A DNA stretch of 64,000 nucleotides from Gammaproteobacteria bacterium (GTDB taxonomy: Bacteria; Pseudomonadota; Gammaproteobacteria; Burkholderiales; Rhodocyclaceae): positions 1 through 64,000 of the forward strand of contig JARFTZ010000044.1 in assembly GCA_029289235.1 (NCBI GenBank). The letters run 5' to 3'. The notes below the pieces were generated by a model, which made no database searches, was not told the origin of the DNA, and was given only the letters and a program-made list of their open reading frames with translations. Every line of letters begins with the position of its first letter. Within the stretch, counting starts at the first letter, position 1. Below, piece by piece: positions 9,095 to 22,895 of this stretch. Made by a program: the position numbers and the translations under genes.

Positions 9095-10819
9095 TCAGTT
9101 GGCGCCCGGGCCGCGGTTGCCCGGCGACGTGACTTCGATGCCGTACTTCCGGGCGGCCTGGTAATACAACTCCCGTGCGGAGACGACCTTGGAGTTGCGC
9201 GCGTCCTTGGCTAGCGCCAGTTGCAGGTAGCGCAGGCCGCGCGCGGCCATGTCCTCGTTCCAGCCCTTGCGGGCGAGCAGGGTGAAGATGGCCTTGCTGG
9301 CGTTGACCAGGAACTGCAGGTTGGGCACGCGCTCGGCGGCTTCGATGAGCATTCGCGCCGCAGCCTCAAGGTCGCCGCCGCGCGCGGCCAGCACCCCGCG
9401 GTTGTTCAGCTCGACAATCTCGCGGCCGACCTTGGCGAGCAGCGCCTGCCCGGACTCCTCCTTGCCGGTCTTGGCGAACACGCCCTGAATCTGGGCGATC
9501 ATGCCGCGGTCCTCGTGGTTCTCCGCGGCGACCTTGCCGAGAATCCCCTGCGCGCTGGCTTCGTCGCCGGCGGCAAGGCAGGCATGGGCCAGGTCAACCG
9601 CAATTTTCTGGGAAAGCGGATACTTGCCGCCGCCGTCCTGCCCGGCCTGTATTTCCTCGTGCATTGCCAGGGCTTTTTCCAGCGCCTGTCTTGCCTTGGC
9701 CGGTTCGCCGGCCTGGTTGGCGCACAGGCTGTCCATGACCAGCGCCGCGAGTTCCCCTTGCGGGTTGCCGCGCCAGTCGCGCCGCAACTCCTGCGTGACC
9801 TTGCGTGCGCCTTCGGTATGGCCGCGGTCGAGCATCACCCGGGTCAGGTTGGTGTAGTCGTCGATGACACGCAGCGACGATCCCCGGTGCCGTTCGAGAA
9901 CCTTGCCGTAGGCCCGCTCGGCGACGTCGAGCGCGTTGTTGCGTACCGCCACGTCGCCGACGACGCGCTGCCGCGTCGAATTGTTCGGCGATATGGCCGC
10001 GGCCTTTAGCAGGGTTTCCTGCGCCTCCGCCAGTCGCCCCATTTCCTCGCGCACGCTGGCGACGAAGTCGTAGGCGGCAAGATATTCGGGGAAGTCGTCG
10101 ATCAGCGCGCAGCCGATGTTTTCGGCTTCCGCGAGGTCGTCGAGTCCGCGCAGGGCGATGGCCAGGCCCATGCGCGCCCAGGGTACGACAGCGTGATCGA
10201 GTACCTGCTGGTAGACCGCCTTGGCTTCCTCGTGGCGCCCCAGCGCGTTGAGAATTTCACCCTTGAAGCGGAGGATGTCGTAGAGGAAATGCTCGTCCGT
10301 ACCGAGCAGCGCCTCGCAGGCTGCCAGGGCATCGGTGAAGGCGCCGTTGTCTAGATGGCGGAAAACCCGCTCGAAAAAGCGCTTCTTGTACAGCGCCTTG
10401 ATCAGCCGGGCTTGCAGCTGCTCGGCGGTGAAGGGCTTGATCAGGTAGTCATCGGGGGCGAGTTCGGCCACGGCCACGACGTTCTGATAGCTCCTCTCCG
10501 CCGTGACGAGCATATACACGGTCGACAGTGGAATCAGGTGGTTCTGTCGCAGTTCTTCCAGGAGCTGTTGGCCGTCCCGGCCGTCGTCGAGGATGTAGTC
10601 GGCAAAAATGACGTCGAAGTCGTAGGCCTTGACCTGGCGCAAGACTTCGGTGGTCGTTCCCGCGTTATGAATCGCGCTGATGTCGAGCGTCGACAGGATG
10701 GCGCGCAGTGAATTGCGCGCGCTGCTGTGCCGGTCGATGATCAGCACGCGCATGCGTTCGAGCTCCTTGCCGAGCTTTTTGCGGAGTTCGGCGGTGTCGT
10801 TGTAATCGGCTGCGCTCAT
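9095..10819 (-). CDS. Response regulator with C-terminal TPR-like tail
   Basis: This 574-residue cytoplasmic protein has an N-terminal receiver domain (about residues 23-140) and a long helical tail with TPR-like periodicity (about 145-560). The receiver has the probable phospho-acceptor Asp74 in IFADYILDDG, Thr106 and Lys128 in LIKPF. Of the usual pair of acidic Mg-binding residues only Asp29 is present, and the second position is Arg30 (IIDRHS). No DNA-binding or enzymatic output domain is seen, so the tail probably binds protein partners. It stands alone, divergent from mnmG. Similar receiver-TPR proteins occur in gammaproteobacteria and betaproteobacteria, but the role is not assigned. 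Confidence 0.85.
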   Translation of the reverse strand: MSAADYNDTAELRKKLGKELERMRVLIIDRHSSARNSLRAILSTLDISAIHNAGTTTEVLRQVKAYDFDVIFADYILDDGRDGQQLLEELRQNHLIPLSTVYMLVTAERSYQNVVAVAELAPDDYLIKPFTAEQLQARLIKALYKKRFFERVFRHLDNGAFTDALAACEALLGTDEHFLYDILRFKGEILNALGRHEEAKAVYQQVLDHAVVPWARMGLAIALRGLDDLAEAENIGCALIDDFPEYLAAYDFVASVREEMGRLAEAQETLLKAAAISPNNSTRQRVVGDVAVRNNALDVAERAYGKVLERHRGSSLRVIDDYTNLTRVMLDRGHTEGARKVTQELRRDWRGNPQGELAALVMDSLCANQAGEPAKARQALEKALAMHEEIQAGQDGGGKYPLSQKIAVDLAHACLAAGDEASAQGILGKVAAENHEDRGMIAQIQGVFAKTGKEESGQALLAKVGREIVELNNRGVLAARGGDLEAAARMLIEAAERVPNLQFLVNASKAIFTLLARKGWNEDMAARGLRYLQLALAKDARNSKVVSARELYYQAARKYGIEVTSPGNRGPGAN

Positions 10820-10904
10820 GGGATAGGCACCTTACGCGACTGCCGTTATCCGATCAAGTTTCATTCGCCGGATGCCGGGCCGGCCCCTTTGGGTAGGTCG
10901 AAAC

Positions 10905-10934
10905 CTGTTATTTTTCAGCGGATTGGCGTAGAAT
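10905..10934 (+). promoter_or_regulatory. Candidate sigma-70 promoter for mnmG operon
   Basis: A TAGAAT hexamer (10929-10934) lies 18 bp after CTGTTA (10905-10910), about 50 bp ahead of the mnmG start. The -10 is good and the -35 weak. The surrounding string GGCGTAGAATCC recurs upstream of cbiB. Confidence 0.4.
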
Positions 10935-10985
10935 CCGCAACCCTTCCGGGCAATCTCTTCACCCTTCCCAGACTCTCCTGATCCG

Positions 10986-12890
10986 ATGCAATATCCAGAC
11001 CCTTTCGACGTGATCGTGGTCGGTGGCGGCCATGCCGGCACCGAAGCGGCGCTGGCGGCCGCGCGCATGGGGGTGAAAACCCTGCTGCTGACGCACAATC
11101 TCGACACGCTTGGCGCAATGAGTTGCAATCCGTCGATCGGCGGTATCGGCAAGGGGCATCTTGTCAGGGAGGTTGATGCGCTCGACGGCGCGATGGCCGC
11201 AGCCACGGACGAGGCCGGCATCCAGTTCCGCATCCTCAATGCCAGCAAGGGACCTGCAGTGCGTGCTACCCGTGCGCAGGCCGACCGCGTGCTTTATCGC
11301 CAGGCGATTCGCACCCGGTTGGAAAACCAGTCGAACCTCACCTTGTTCGCCCAAGGTTGCGAGGATCTGCTCGTCGAGGGGGATCGTGTCGTCGGCGCGG
11401 TGACGCAGCACGGCATTCGTTTCACCGCGCGCGCCGTGGTCCTGACCGCCGGAACCTTCCTCAACGGCAAGATCCATGTCGGTCTGTCGCAGTCGACCGG
11501 CGGGCGCATGGGCGATCCGCCGTCGGTGTCGCTGGCGGCCCGGCTGCGCGAGTTGCAGTTGCCGGCGGGCCGGCTGAAGACCGGTACGCCGCCGCGTCTT
11601 GACGGCAAGACGATCGATTTCTCGGTGATGGCCGAGCAGCACTCGGACGATCCTCTGCCGGTGTTTTCCTTTCTCGGCAGCGCCGCGCAGCATCCGCGCC
11701 AGCTGCCGTGCTGGGTGACCAGCACCAACGAGCGGACGCACGAGATCATCCGCAGCGGTCTCGACCGCTCGCCGATGTATACCGGCGTCATCGAGGGGGT
11801 CGGGCCGCGCTATTGCCCGTCCATCGAGGACAAGATCCACCGTTTCGCGTCGAAGAACAGCCACAACATTTTCCTTGAACCGGAAGGGCTGACGACGCAC
11901 GAGATCTATCCTAACGGCATTTCGACGAGCTTGCCGTTCGATATCCAGCTGGCCTTGGTGCGTTCGATGAAGGGGCTGGAGAACTGCCATATCCTCCGTC
12001 CCGGCTACGCCATCGAGTACGACTACTTCGACCCGACCGGCCTGCACGCCTCGCTGGAGACGAAGTCGATCCATGGCCTGTTCTTTGCCGGGCAGATCAA
12101 TGGCACGACGGGTTACGAGGAAGCCGCCGCACAAGGACTGCTCGCCGGTGCGAATGCCGCGCTGCAGGTCCAGGGCAAGGAATCCTGGTCGCCGCGCCGC
12201 GACGAGGCCTACCTCGGCGTGCTGGTCGACGACCTGATCACCCGCGGCGTCGCCGAGCCGTACCGCATGTTCACCAGCCGCGCCGAATATCGTCTGAGTC
12301 TGCGCGAGGACAACGCCGACATGCGCCTGACCGAGATCGGGCGCCAGCTCGGGCTGGTCGGCGAGGCGCGCTGGGCGGCGTTCTGCGAGAAACGCGAAGC
12401 GATTGCCCGCGAGCAGGAACGTTTGCGCTCGACCTGGGTGCATCCGGCCAAGGTCGACATGGACGCCGTCACCCGGCTGCTCGGCAAGCCGATCGAGCAT
12501 GAATACACGTTGTTCGACCTGCTGCGCCGGCCGGACGTGAACTACGCGGGGCTGATGGCGCTGGACGTCGGTGAGGTCGCCGGGGCCGGCGTCACGGACC
12601 CGCTCGTCATCGAACAGGTCGAGATCCAGGCCAAGTACCAGGGCTACATCGAGCGGCAAGCCGACGAAGTGGCACGCAATCAGGCCAACGAGGAAACGCG
12701 GCTGCCGGCGGATATCGATTACACGAAGATCGGCGGCTTGTCGGCGGAGATTCGCCAGAAGCTGATCCGGCATCGCCCGGAAACGATCGGCCAGGCCTCC
12801 CGCATTCAGGGCATGACGCCGGCGGCGGTTTCGATCCTGCTCGTCCACCTGAAACGCCAGGCGCTCGAAGCGGCGCGCAGCGAGACATGA
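10986..12890 (+). CDS. mnmG: tRNA uridine-5-carboxymethylaminomethyl enzyme MnmG (GidA)
   Basis: This is the FAD-dependent subunit that, with MnmE, installs the cmnm5 group on wobble U34 of tRNAs. The protein has 634 residues (E. coli 629). The dinucleotide motif [19 protein letters not shown] lies at the N-terminus, and family blocks [20 protein letters not shown] and YCPSIEDKI follow. The catalytic region carries PRYCPS, and the C-terminal MnmE-binding helices end in AALAR-like residues. Its ATGA overlap with rsmG indicates coupled translation. It heads a rightward run that continues into par and atp genes. Confidence 0.97.
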   Translation: MQYPDPFDVIVVGGGHAGTEAALAAARMGVKTLLLTHNLDTLGAMSCNPSIGGIGKGHLVREVDALDGAMAAATDEAGIQFRILNASKGPAVRATRAQADRVLYRQAIRTRLENQSNLTLFAQGCEDLLVEGDRVVGAVTQHGIRFTARAVVLTAGTFLNGKIHVGLSQSTGGRMGDPPSVSLAARLRELQLPAGRLKTGTPPRLDGKTIDFSVMAEQHSDDPLPVFSFLGSAAQHPRQLPCWVTSTNERTHEIIRSGLDRSPMYTGVIEGVGPRYCPSIEDKIHRFASKNSHNIFLEPEGLTTHEIYPNGISTSLPFDIQLALVRSMKGLENCHILRPGYAIEYDYFDPTGLHASLETKSIHGLFFAGQINGTTGYEEAAAQGLLAGANAALQVQGKESWSPRRDEAYLGVLVDDLITRGVAEPYRMFTSRAEYRLSLREDNADMRLTEIGRQLGLVGEARWAAFCEKREAIAREQERLRSTWVHPAKVDMDAVTRLLGKPIEHEYTLFDLLRRPDVNYAGLMALDVGEVAGAGVTDPLVIEQVEIQAKYQGYIERQADEVARNQANEETRLPADIDYTKIGGLSAEIRQKLIRHRPETIGQASRIQGMTPAAVSILLVHLKRQALEAARSET

Positions 12891-13525
12891 ATCCGGCAGG
12901 GCAGCTGGCACAAGGCTTGGCCACAATGGGCCTCGATCTGCCCGCCGAGCGGCAGGAAAAACTGCTCGCCTACGTCGCGTTGCTCTACAAGTGGAACCGC
13001 ACTTACAGCCTGACCGCCTTGCGCGAGCAGGAGAAGGCCGTCAGCCACCATCTGCTCGATTCCTTGGCCATCGTTCCGTTTGTTCCGCCAGGTAGCTTGC
13101 TCGATGTTGGCAGCGGTGGCGGGACGCCGGGAATCCCGGTGGCCATCGCGCGCCCCGACGTGCAGGTCACCCTGCTTGACAGCAATTCGAAGAAGGCAGC
13201 GTTTCTGCAGCAGGCAGTCATCGAACTCGGGCTGACCAACGTTTCCGTTCACGGCGGGCGCGTCGAACAGTATCATCCGGCGATTGGCTTCGCGGCGATT
13301 ACCTCGCGCGCTTTCGCCGAACTGGCCGATTTCGTGATGCTGACCCGCCATTTGCTCGCGCCGGAAGGCGTTTGGCTGGCGATGAAGGGGGTTATGCCGC
13401 GCGAGGAAATCGCCAGTCTGCCCGGCGATGTGTGCCTCGAGGCCGTGCATGCTCTGCAGGTGCCCGGTATCGATGGGGAGCGGCATCTCGTGGCGATGCG
13501 ACGCAGCGAAGCGCAATCACAATAG
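12887..13525 (+). CDS. rsmG: 16S rRNA m7G527 methyltransferase RsmG (GidB)
   Basis: This SAM-dependent enzyme methylates G527 of 16S rRNA. The 212-residue protein carries the SAM-binding motif [14 protein letters not shown] around residues 71-84 and the RsmG block [15 protein letters not shown]. The ATG overlaps the mnmG stop by four bases. The order mnmG-rsmG-parA-parB is conserved in many proteobacteria. Confidence 0.96.
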   Translation: MNPAGQLAQGLATMGLDLPAERQEKLLAYVALLYKWNRTYSLTALREQEKAVSHHLLDSLAIVPFVPPGSLLDVGSGGGTPGIPVAIARPDVQVTLLDSNSKKAAFLQQAVIELGLTNVSVHGGRVEQYHPAIGFAAITSRAFAELADFVMLTRHLLAPEGVWLAMKGVMPREEIASLPGDVCLEAVHALQVPGIDGERHLVAMRRSEAQSQ

Positions 13526-13553
13526 ACGGAACAGGACGCAAGGGAGAAACGAG

Positions 13554-14354
13554 TTGGCGAGGATTCTGGCGGTGACGAACCAGAAGGGCGGAGTCGGAAA
13601 GACGACCACCGCCGTCAACCTGTCGGCGTGCCTGGCTGCGCTCGGCCAGCGTGTGCTGATGATCGACCTTGATCCGCAAGGCAATGCCACCACCGGCTGC
13701 GGCGTCATCAAGCGCGAGGCGCTGCCGACCGTCTACCAGATCCTGATCGGCCGTTCGACTTTGGCTGATGCCCGCATCCATACCGAATTCGGCTTCGACA
13801 TCCTGCCAGCGAACCGAGAACTGGCCGGTGCCGAAGTCGAACTGATCGATATCGCTGGACGCGAATTCCGTCTGCGCGATGCACTCGCGCCCGTTGTTGC
13901 CGACTACGACTTCATCCTGATGGATTGCCCGCCGGCGCTCAACATGCTGACGGTCAACGGCCTGGCCGCGGCCCAGGCGGTGATGATCCCGATGCAGTGT
14001 GAATACTATGCGCTCGAAGGGCTGACCGACCTGGTGGCAACGCTCAAGAAGGTGCGTGCGAAACTCAACCCGAGGCTGGAGATCGAGGGCCTGCTGCGAA
14101 CCATGTTCGATCCGCGTTCGACGCTGACCCAGCAGGTCTCGAATGAGCTTGTCGGACATTTCGGCGACAAGGTCTATCGCACGATCATCCCGCGCAACGT
14201 GCGCCTGGCGGAAGCGCCTTCCTATGGCAAGCCGGTAATCGCCTTCGATCGCCTCTCGAGGGGGGCGCTGGCGTACGGTGCCTTGGCGCAGGAACTGCTC
14301 GACCGTCGTGACGGTGCGCTTGCAGAGGCCGGGGAAGAAGGAGTGAATGCATGA
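13554..14354 (+). CDS. parA: Chromosome-partitioning ATPase ParA (Soj)
   Basis: This Walker-type ATPase acts with ParB and parS in chromosome segregation. The TTG at 13554 is chosen as start because AGGGAG lies 7 bases upstream and it places the deviant Walker A (NQKGGVGKTT) at residues 9-18 of a 266-residue protein, the usual length. A longer reading would overlap rsmG by about 100 bp. The Walker B-type YDFILMDCPPALNMLT and the DNA-binding Arg-rich region follow. Its TGA overlaps the parB ATG. Confidence 0.94.
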   Translation: MARILAVTNQKGGVGKTTTAVNLSACLAALGQRVLMIDLDPQGNATTGCGVIKREALPTVYQILIGRSTLADARIHTEFGFDILPANRELAGAEVELIDIAGREFRLRDALAPVVADYDFILMDCPPALNMLTVNGLAAAQAVMIPMQCEYYALEGLTDLVATLKKVRAKLNPRLEIEGLLRTMFDPRSTLTQQVSNELVGHFGDKVYRTIIPRNVRLAEAPSYGKPVIAFDRLSRGALAYGALAQELLDRRDGALAEAGEEGVNA

Positions 14355-15199
14355 AATTGAAGGGACTCGGCCGCGGCCTCGACGCCTTGCTGGCCGGCAA
14401 TGAAGCAGCCGGCAAGGAGCAGCAGCGGACGCTGCCGGTCAGTAGCCTGCAACCCGGGAAGTACCAGCCGCGGACGCGCATGGACAAGGATTCGCTGGAG
14501 GAACTGGCGGCGTCGATCCGTGCGCAAGGCTTGATGCAGCCGATCCTGGTACGGCCGATCGGCGGTGGCCTCGGTGACGATCGATACGAGATCGTCGCTG
14601 GCGAACGCCGCTGGCGTGCGGCACAAATGGCCGGGCTGAGCGAAGTGCCGACGCTGATTCGCGAGATTCCGGATGAATCGGCCCTGGCCATGGCGCTGAT
14701 CGAAAACATCCAGCGCGAAAACCTCAACCCGCTGGAAGAGGCGCAAGGCTTGCAGCGCCTGATCGACGAGTTCTCGATGACGCATCAGCAGGCGGCAGAC
14801 GCCGTCGGGCGGTCGCGGCCGGCGGCATCGAACTTGTTGCGCCTGCTGCAACTCGTGCCGCCGGTGCAGGAACTGCTGATGGCGGGCGAAATTGACATGG
14901 GGCACGCGCGTGCGCTGCTGCCGTTGTCAGGGGCGCTGCAGATCCAGTTGGCCCAGCGCGTGGTGCAGAAGGGCTTGTCCGTGCGCGATGCGGAACGACT
15001 GGTGCAGAATGCTCTGAAACCTCCGAAGAAATCCACGGTCAAACCGCCCGATCGCGACGTGCTGCGTTTGCAGGAAGAACTGTCGGACGCACTTGGCGCC
15101 CCGGTCGAAATCCGGACGAGCAGGGGCGGCGCGGGAAAAATCCAGATCCAGTTTGCCGATCTCGATCAACTCGACGGGATCCTGCAGCGATTGCGTTGA
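14351..15199 (+). CDS. parB: Chromosome-partitioning protein ParB (Spo0J)
   Basis: This CTP-dependent DNA clamp loads at parS and partners ParA. The 282-residue protein has the ParB/Srx CTPase motif GERRWRAAQMAGL, the ENIQRENLNPLEEA region, a helix-turn-helix (MTHQQAADAVGRSRPAASN) and a C-terminal dimerisation domain. The N-terminal Lys/Arg-rich MKLKGLGRGLDALL is the ParA-contact segment. It overlaps parA by four bases. I found no parS-like 16-mer (TGTTTCACGTGAAACA) in this window, so the sites are presumably elsewhere. Confidence 0.95.
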   Translation: MKLKGLGRGLDALLAGNEAAGKEQQRTLPVSSLQPGKYQPRTRMDKDSLEELAASIRAQGLMQPILVRPIGGGLGDDRYEIVAGERRWRAAQMAGLSEVPTLIREIPDESALAMALIENIQRENLNPLEEAQGLQRLIDEFSMTHQQAADAVGRSRPAASNLLRLLQLVPPVQELLMAGEIDMGHARALLPLSGALQIQLAQRVVQKGLSVRDAERLVQNALKPPKKSTVKPPDRDVLRLQEELSDALGAPVEIRTSRGGAGKIQIQFADLDQLDGILQRLR

Positions 15200-15228
15200 T
15201 TTACGCGAAACGATTGTTCGCATGGGCG

Positions 15229-15257
15229 CTGCGACAAACTGGTTTTTCTGCTATAAG
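15229..15257 (+). promoter_or_regulatory. Weak candidate promoter for the atp operon
   Basis: TATAAG (15252-15257) is a fair -10 in the 110-bp parB-atpI spacer. The hexamer 17 bp upstream, CTGCGA (15229-15234), is a poor -35, so the call is tentative. No terminator is seen after parB, and read-through from the par genes is possible. Confidence 0.3.
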
Positions 15258-15309
15258 AGGGCGTTGCGGAAAGCCGTAGCTCCTGAATTTATGTTGTAAT
15301 GCGACAATA

Positions 15310-15651
15310 ATGTACAGGGTTATTTTTATGCAGACGATGGCCACTCTTGTGGCTGTCATCGGATCAAGCCTGTATTTCGGGTCGCACGGCGGGGGGGCGG
15401 CGGCCATCGGTGGGCTGGTGTGCGTAATTCCCAACCTGCTGTTTGCTTTGAGAATAAAAATGGTAGCCGGGCGTCGGGGGGCTTCGTTCCAGGTTAACTT
15501 CATCCTTGGCGAGCTTTTCAAGCTGATGCTGACGGTCGGACTGCTGGTTGTCATTGCGAGGGGGTATCCGGGTGTTCACTGGCCATCCCTGTTGATTGGA
15601 CTGGCGCTTGCTTCGCAGGCGGTGTTTTTTGCTTTCTGGAAAAAGAACTAG
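15310..15651 (+). CDS. atpI: ATP synthase accessory subunit I (AtpI)
   Basis: This small hydrophobic protein encoded ahead of atpB is thought to help c-ring assembly. The frame gives 113 residues from 15310. The second ATG at 15328 has a better ribosome site (AGGG 8 bases ahead), so the true product may be 107 residues starting MQTMATLVAVIG. Four membrane segments are predicted by eye, with Arg/Lys-rich RIKMVAGRRGAS in a loop. The gene ends two bases before the atpB ATG. Confidence 0.88.
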   Translation: MYRVIFMQTMATLVAVIGSSLYFGSHGGGAAAIGGLVCVIPNLLFALRIKMVAGRRGASFQVNFILGELFKLMLTVGLLVVIARGYPGVHWPSLLIGLALASQAVFFAFWKKN

Positions 15652-15653
15652 AC

Positions 15654-16816
<1,163 letters not shown>

Positions 16817-16863
16817 TCGTTTTTCCCTGACGGGATCGGTCAATTTCACGGAAGGCAACGGAC

Positions 16864-17334
16864 GTGTTTCTCAACGCTACGCTTTACGCACAGATCACTG
16901 TGTTCATCATCTTCGCGCTATTCACGGCGAAGTTCGTCTGGCCGCCGATCGCCAAGGCGCTTGACGAGCGGGCCGCGAAGATATCGGAAGGGCTGGCCGA
17001 AGCGGAGCGCGGGCGGCAGAGTCTGTCTCTGGCGGCCAAGCGTTCTGCGGATACGATTCGCGAAGGCAAGGAAAAGGCGGCCGAGGTGATTGCCCAGGCC
17101 GAACGGCGGGCGGAGCAGATCATCGAAGAGGCCAAGGTGCAGGCGCGCTTCGAGGCCGAAAAGGTGATCGCTTCAGCCAAGGCTGAAATCGAGCAGGAGA
17201 CGGATCGCATGCGCGAGTCGCTACGCAGTCGCGTGGTCGATCTCGCCGTCGCCGGGGCGGAAAGGATTCTTCGCCGCGAGGTGGATGCCAAGGCCCATGC
17301 CGGCATGCTGGCGGAAATCCAACGGGATCTCTGA
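16864..17334 (+). CDS. atpF: F0F1 ATP synthase subunit b
   Basis: This is the peripheral stalk subunit. The start is GTG with GGAAGG upstream, giving 156 residues. One N-terminal membrane helix ([20 protein letters not shown]) precedes a long charged coiled coil rich in Ala, Glu, Lys and Arg. The length matches E. coli AtpF. Confidence 0.96.
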   Translation: MFLNATLYAQITVFIIFALFTAKFVWPPIAKALDERAAKISEGLAEAERGRQSLSLAAKRSADTIREGKEKAAEVIAQAERRAEQIIEEAKVQARFEAEKVIASAKAEIEQETDRMRESLRSRVVDLAVAGAERILRREVDAKAHAGMLAEIQRDL

Positions 17335-17339
17335 CGCTC

Positions 17340-17876
17340 ATGGCCGAAACAGTCACCATAGCCCGCCCCTACGCGCTGGCGGTATTTCGTCTCGCCCGGG
17401 AGAAACGGGAACTGGCCGAATGGTCGAATCGTCTGCAACGCCTGGTATTGATTGCGACGGATCCGGAGATGTCCAGTGTCATCGGGAATCCACGCTTCTC
17501 CGCCGGGCAGGTTGCCGACCTCTTCGTTTCACTCTCGGGTGAGACCGAGGGCCGCGAACTCACCGCTTTCATCGGCTTGCTCGCTGAAAACGAGCGGTTC
17601 GATGTGCTGCCGGAGATCAGCGAGATCTTCGAACAGCTCAAAAACGAGGATGAAGGGGTCAAGGATGCGCTGATCACCAGCGCGTTCCCGCTCGAGGACG
17701 CGCAGTTGCCGCCGCTGATGAAGCAGCTGGAGGACCATTTCGGATGCCGTCTACAACCCAGGGTCGAAGTGGATCCGTCTCTCATCGGTGGTGTGATGGT
17801 CGCCGTCGGAGACCGAATCCTCGATGCCTCCGTGCGTGGCAAGCTCGACGCCATGGCGACAGCGCTTAAGAACTGA
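17340..17876 (+). CDS. atpH: F0F1 ATP synthase subunit delta
   Basis: This subunit connects the peripheral stalk to the alpha3beta3 head. The 178-residue protein starts MAETVTIARPYALAVF, the typical helical N-domain, and ends with the beta-type segment VDPSLIGGVMVAVGDRILDASVRGKL. It starts 5 bases after atpF. Confidence 0.96.
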   Translation: MAETVTIARPYALAVFRLAREKRELAEWSNRLQRLVLIATDPEMSSVIGNPRFSAGQVADLFVSLSGETEGRELTAFIGLLAENERFDVLPEISEIFEQLKNEDEGVKDALITSAFPLEDAQLPPLMKQLEDHFGCRLQPRVEVDPSLIGGVMVAVGDRILDASVRGKLDAMATALKN

Positions 17877-17890
17877 ACTAGGAGAACTAA

Positions 17891-19429
<1,539 letters not shown>

Positions 19430-19449
19430 TCGTCGGGGAGACAGTTGCC

Positions 19450-20316
19450 ATGGCAAGCGGCAAGGAGATTCGTAACAAGATCAAGAGCGTGGAGAGCACG
19501 CGCAAGATCACCAAGGCGATGGAGATGGTCGCCGCGTCCAAGATGCGCAAGGCGCAGGACCGGATGCGCGCGGCACGTCCCTACGGCGAGAAGATCAGGC
19601 GTGTGGCGGGCAACCTGTCGCACGCGCTGACCGACTACAGCCACCCGTTCCTGGAGCACCGCGAGAACCCGAAGGCCGTCGGGATCATCGTCGTGACCTC
19701 CGACAAGGGGCTGTGCGGTGGATTGAATACCAACGTCCTCCGGATGGTTCTGGGCAAGATGAAGGAGTGGGACTCCGAAGGCAAGAAGCTCAAGGTGACC
19801 GCACTTGGAAACAAGGGCTTCGGATTCATGATGCGGACCGGCGCCGAAATCGTCTCGCATCTGGTCGGTCTTGGCGACACGCCGTACCTGGAGAAACTGA
19901 TCGGGCCGATGAAGGTGCAGGTTGACGCATACATGAACGGCGAAATCGACGTGCTGTATGTCGCCTATACGCGTTTCATCAACACCATGAAACAGGAACC
20001 GGTCATCGAGCAACTGTTGCCCTTGTCCGGCGATCTGGTCGGCAGCAACACACACAATCGCTGGGATTACATCTACGAGCCCGACACCAAGTCAGTGATT
20101 GACGACCTGTTGTTGCGCTACCTCGAAGCCGTGATGTACCAGGCCGTTGCAGAGAACATGGCATCCGAGCAAAGCGCGCGGATGGTGGCCATGAAATCGG
20201 CGTCGGACAATGCCAAGAACGTGATCGGGGAACTTCGGCTGGCCTACAACAAGGCGCGTCAGGCAGCGATCACCAAGGAACTATCGGAAATCGTCAGCGG
20301 CGCCGCGGCTGTCTGA
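19450..20316 (+). CDS. atpG: F0F1 ATP synthase subunit gamma
   Basis: This is the rotor shaft of F1. It has 288 residues with the conserved N-terminal helix [20 protein letters not shown] and the C-terminal helix NARKNVI-like [19 protein letters not shown]. The conserved [10 protein letters not shown] is present near residue 84. The length is normal. Confidence 0.97.
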   Translation: MASGKEIRNKIKSVESTRKITKAMEMVAASKMRKAQDRMRAARPYGEKIRRVAGNLSHALTDYSHPFLEHRENPKAVGIIVVTSDKGLCGGLNTNVLRMVLGKMKEWDSEGKKLKVTALGNKGFGFMMRTGAEIVSHLVGLGDTPYLEKLIGPMKVQVDAYMNGEIDVLYVAYTRFINTMKQEPVIEQLLPLSGDLVGSNTHNRWDYIYEPDTKSVIDDLLLRYLEAVMYQAVAENMASEQSARMVAMKSASDNAKNVIGELRLAYNKARQAAITKELSEIVSGAAAV

Positions 20317-20333
20317 TCGACCGATCCAGTTAA

Positions 20334-21752
<1,419 letters not shown>

Positions 21753-21805
21753 GCGGAATCGGTTGTCCCGTGCGCCATCGGCGTGCGGGCGCATGAAAGG
21801 AAGCC

Positions 21806-22225
21806 ATGCCACTCAGAGTTCATGTTGATGTCGTCAGTGCCGAAGAGCAGATTTTTTCTGGACAGGCGGAGTATGCGGTTTTCCCCGGTGAGGCCGGGGA
21901 ACTCGGCATCCTCCCGCGTCACTCACCGTTGCTGACCCGTATCAGGCCCGGGGCGGTTCGCCTGAAACTGCCGGATCGTGAGGAATACGAACTGGTGTAT
22001 GTCTCCGGCGGGATTCTCGAGGTCCAGCCGACCCTGATCACGCTGCTTGCCGACACGGCCATCCGGGCGAAGGATCTGGACGAGGCGGAAGCGCTCAAGG
22101 CCAAGAAAAAGGCCGAGGAGGCGTTGCACAATCGCTCGGCGGACGTCAGCTACGCCAGCGCCGAAGCCGAGTTGGCCCAGGCCCTGGCGCAGTTGCAGAC
22201 GCTCAGGAAGGTGCGCAGGAAGTAG
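21806..22225 (+). CDS. atpC: F0F1 ATP synthase subunit epsilon
   Basis: This small rotor subunit regulates ATPase activity. The 139-residue protein has an N-terminal beta barrel ([22 protein letters not shown], with [13 protein letters not shown]) and a C-terminal helical hairpin rich in Ala, Glu and Lys. It closes the atp operon and converges on ubiJ with 51 bp between. I see no strong terminator in that gap. Confidence 0.97.
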   Translation: MPLRVHVDVVSAEEQIFSGQAEYAVFPGEAGELGILPRHSPLLTRIRPGAVRLKLPDREEYELVYVSGGILEVQPTLITLLADTAIRAKDLDEAEALKAKKKAEEALHNRSADVSYASAEAELAQALAQLQTLRKVRRK

Positions 22226-22276
22226 TCGTCTATCCTTCTTCACCTCGTCGAATCGGCGGGGCGGGAAGGCGCGAGT

Positions 22277-22885
22277 TTATTGCTGGCGGACGAGATCGCG
22301 GCGCTTGCCGTCCTCGAGCGAGGCAATGCGTCTTTCAAGCGCGGACAACCGTGCGTCGAGTTCAACGAGTTGATGGCAGAACGTCGATGCGTCACTCCGC
22401 TTGACGAGGACGGATTTTTCTTCGGACAGGTAATCGGCCAGGTTGCGTGTCACGTTCGAAAACGTTCTGGACTGCCACGCGACAAACTGGCGGACGCCCC
22501 GGACGAGCCGATGCGCGGCGATGTCGCCAACCACGGGGGCGAGATCCCCTTCGACGTCCCAGGTCAGGTTTCTGAAGATGAAGCCGAGACAATCCGCAAG
22601 ATCCGCCGAACCGCTGATTTGAGCGGAGGATAACAACGCGGCGCGGTCGCCGCCTTTCGCGAGAATCCGGAACGGCAGGTCGCCTGGCATTGTCAGCGTG
22701 ACTGCGGCCTTGCTGCCCGCCGGCGCGCGGCGAAAAAATCCCTCGGGGGTTATCTCCAGACACAGTGCCAATGGCGGCATCTGCAGGGAAACCGTCTGGC
22801 CTCCGAATGCTGCGAGATGCCTGTGCGCCCAGTTCTCGTTGCGGAGAAGATGGTTGAGCGCAGCAAGCGGTAGCGTAGCCAGCAT
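22277..22885 (-). CDS. ubiJ: Ubiquinone biosynthesis accessory factor UbiJ (SCP2-like)
   Basis: This lipid-binding protein of the Ubi metabolon is needed for aerobic ubiquinone synthesis. The start MLATLPLAALNHLLRNENWA gives 202 residues (E. coli 201), an N-terminal SCP2 domain (to about residue 110) and a C-terminal amphipathic coiled coil ending LDARLSALERRIASLED. AGGA sits 7 bases before the ATG. It is the last gene of the leftward cluster with ubiE. The usual downstream partner ubiB is absent; the gene converges directly on atpC. Confidence 0.9.
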   Translation of the reverse strand: MLATLPLAALNHLLRNENWAHRHLAAFGGQTVSLQMPPLALCLEITPEGFFRRAPAGSKAAVTLTMPGDLPFRILAKGGDRAALLSSAQISGSADLADCLGFIFRNLTWDVEGDLAPVVGDIAAHRLVRGVRQFVAWQSRTFSNVTRNLADYLSEEKSVLVKRSDASTFCHQLVELDARLSALERRIASLEDGKRRDLVRQQ

Positions 22886-22895
22886 GCTGTCGTTC

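Noticed and set aside
10841-10860. TTATCC near the mnmG promoter as a DnaA box or origin
   Set aside because: Only six of nine bases match (TTATCCGAT) and there is no cluster of boxes or AT-rich unwinding element.
13554-15199. parS sites within or near parAB
   Set aside because: No sequence close to TGTTTCACGTGAAACA was found by eye in the region.
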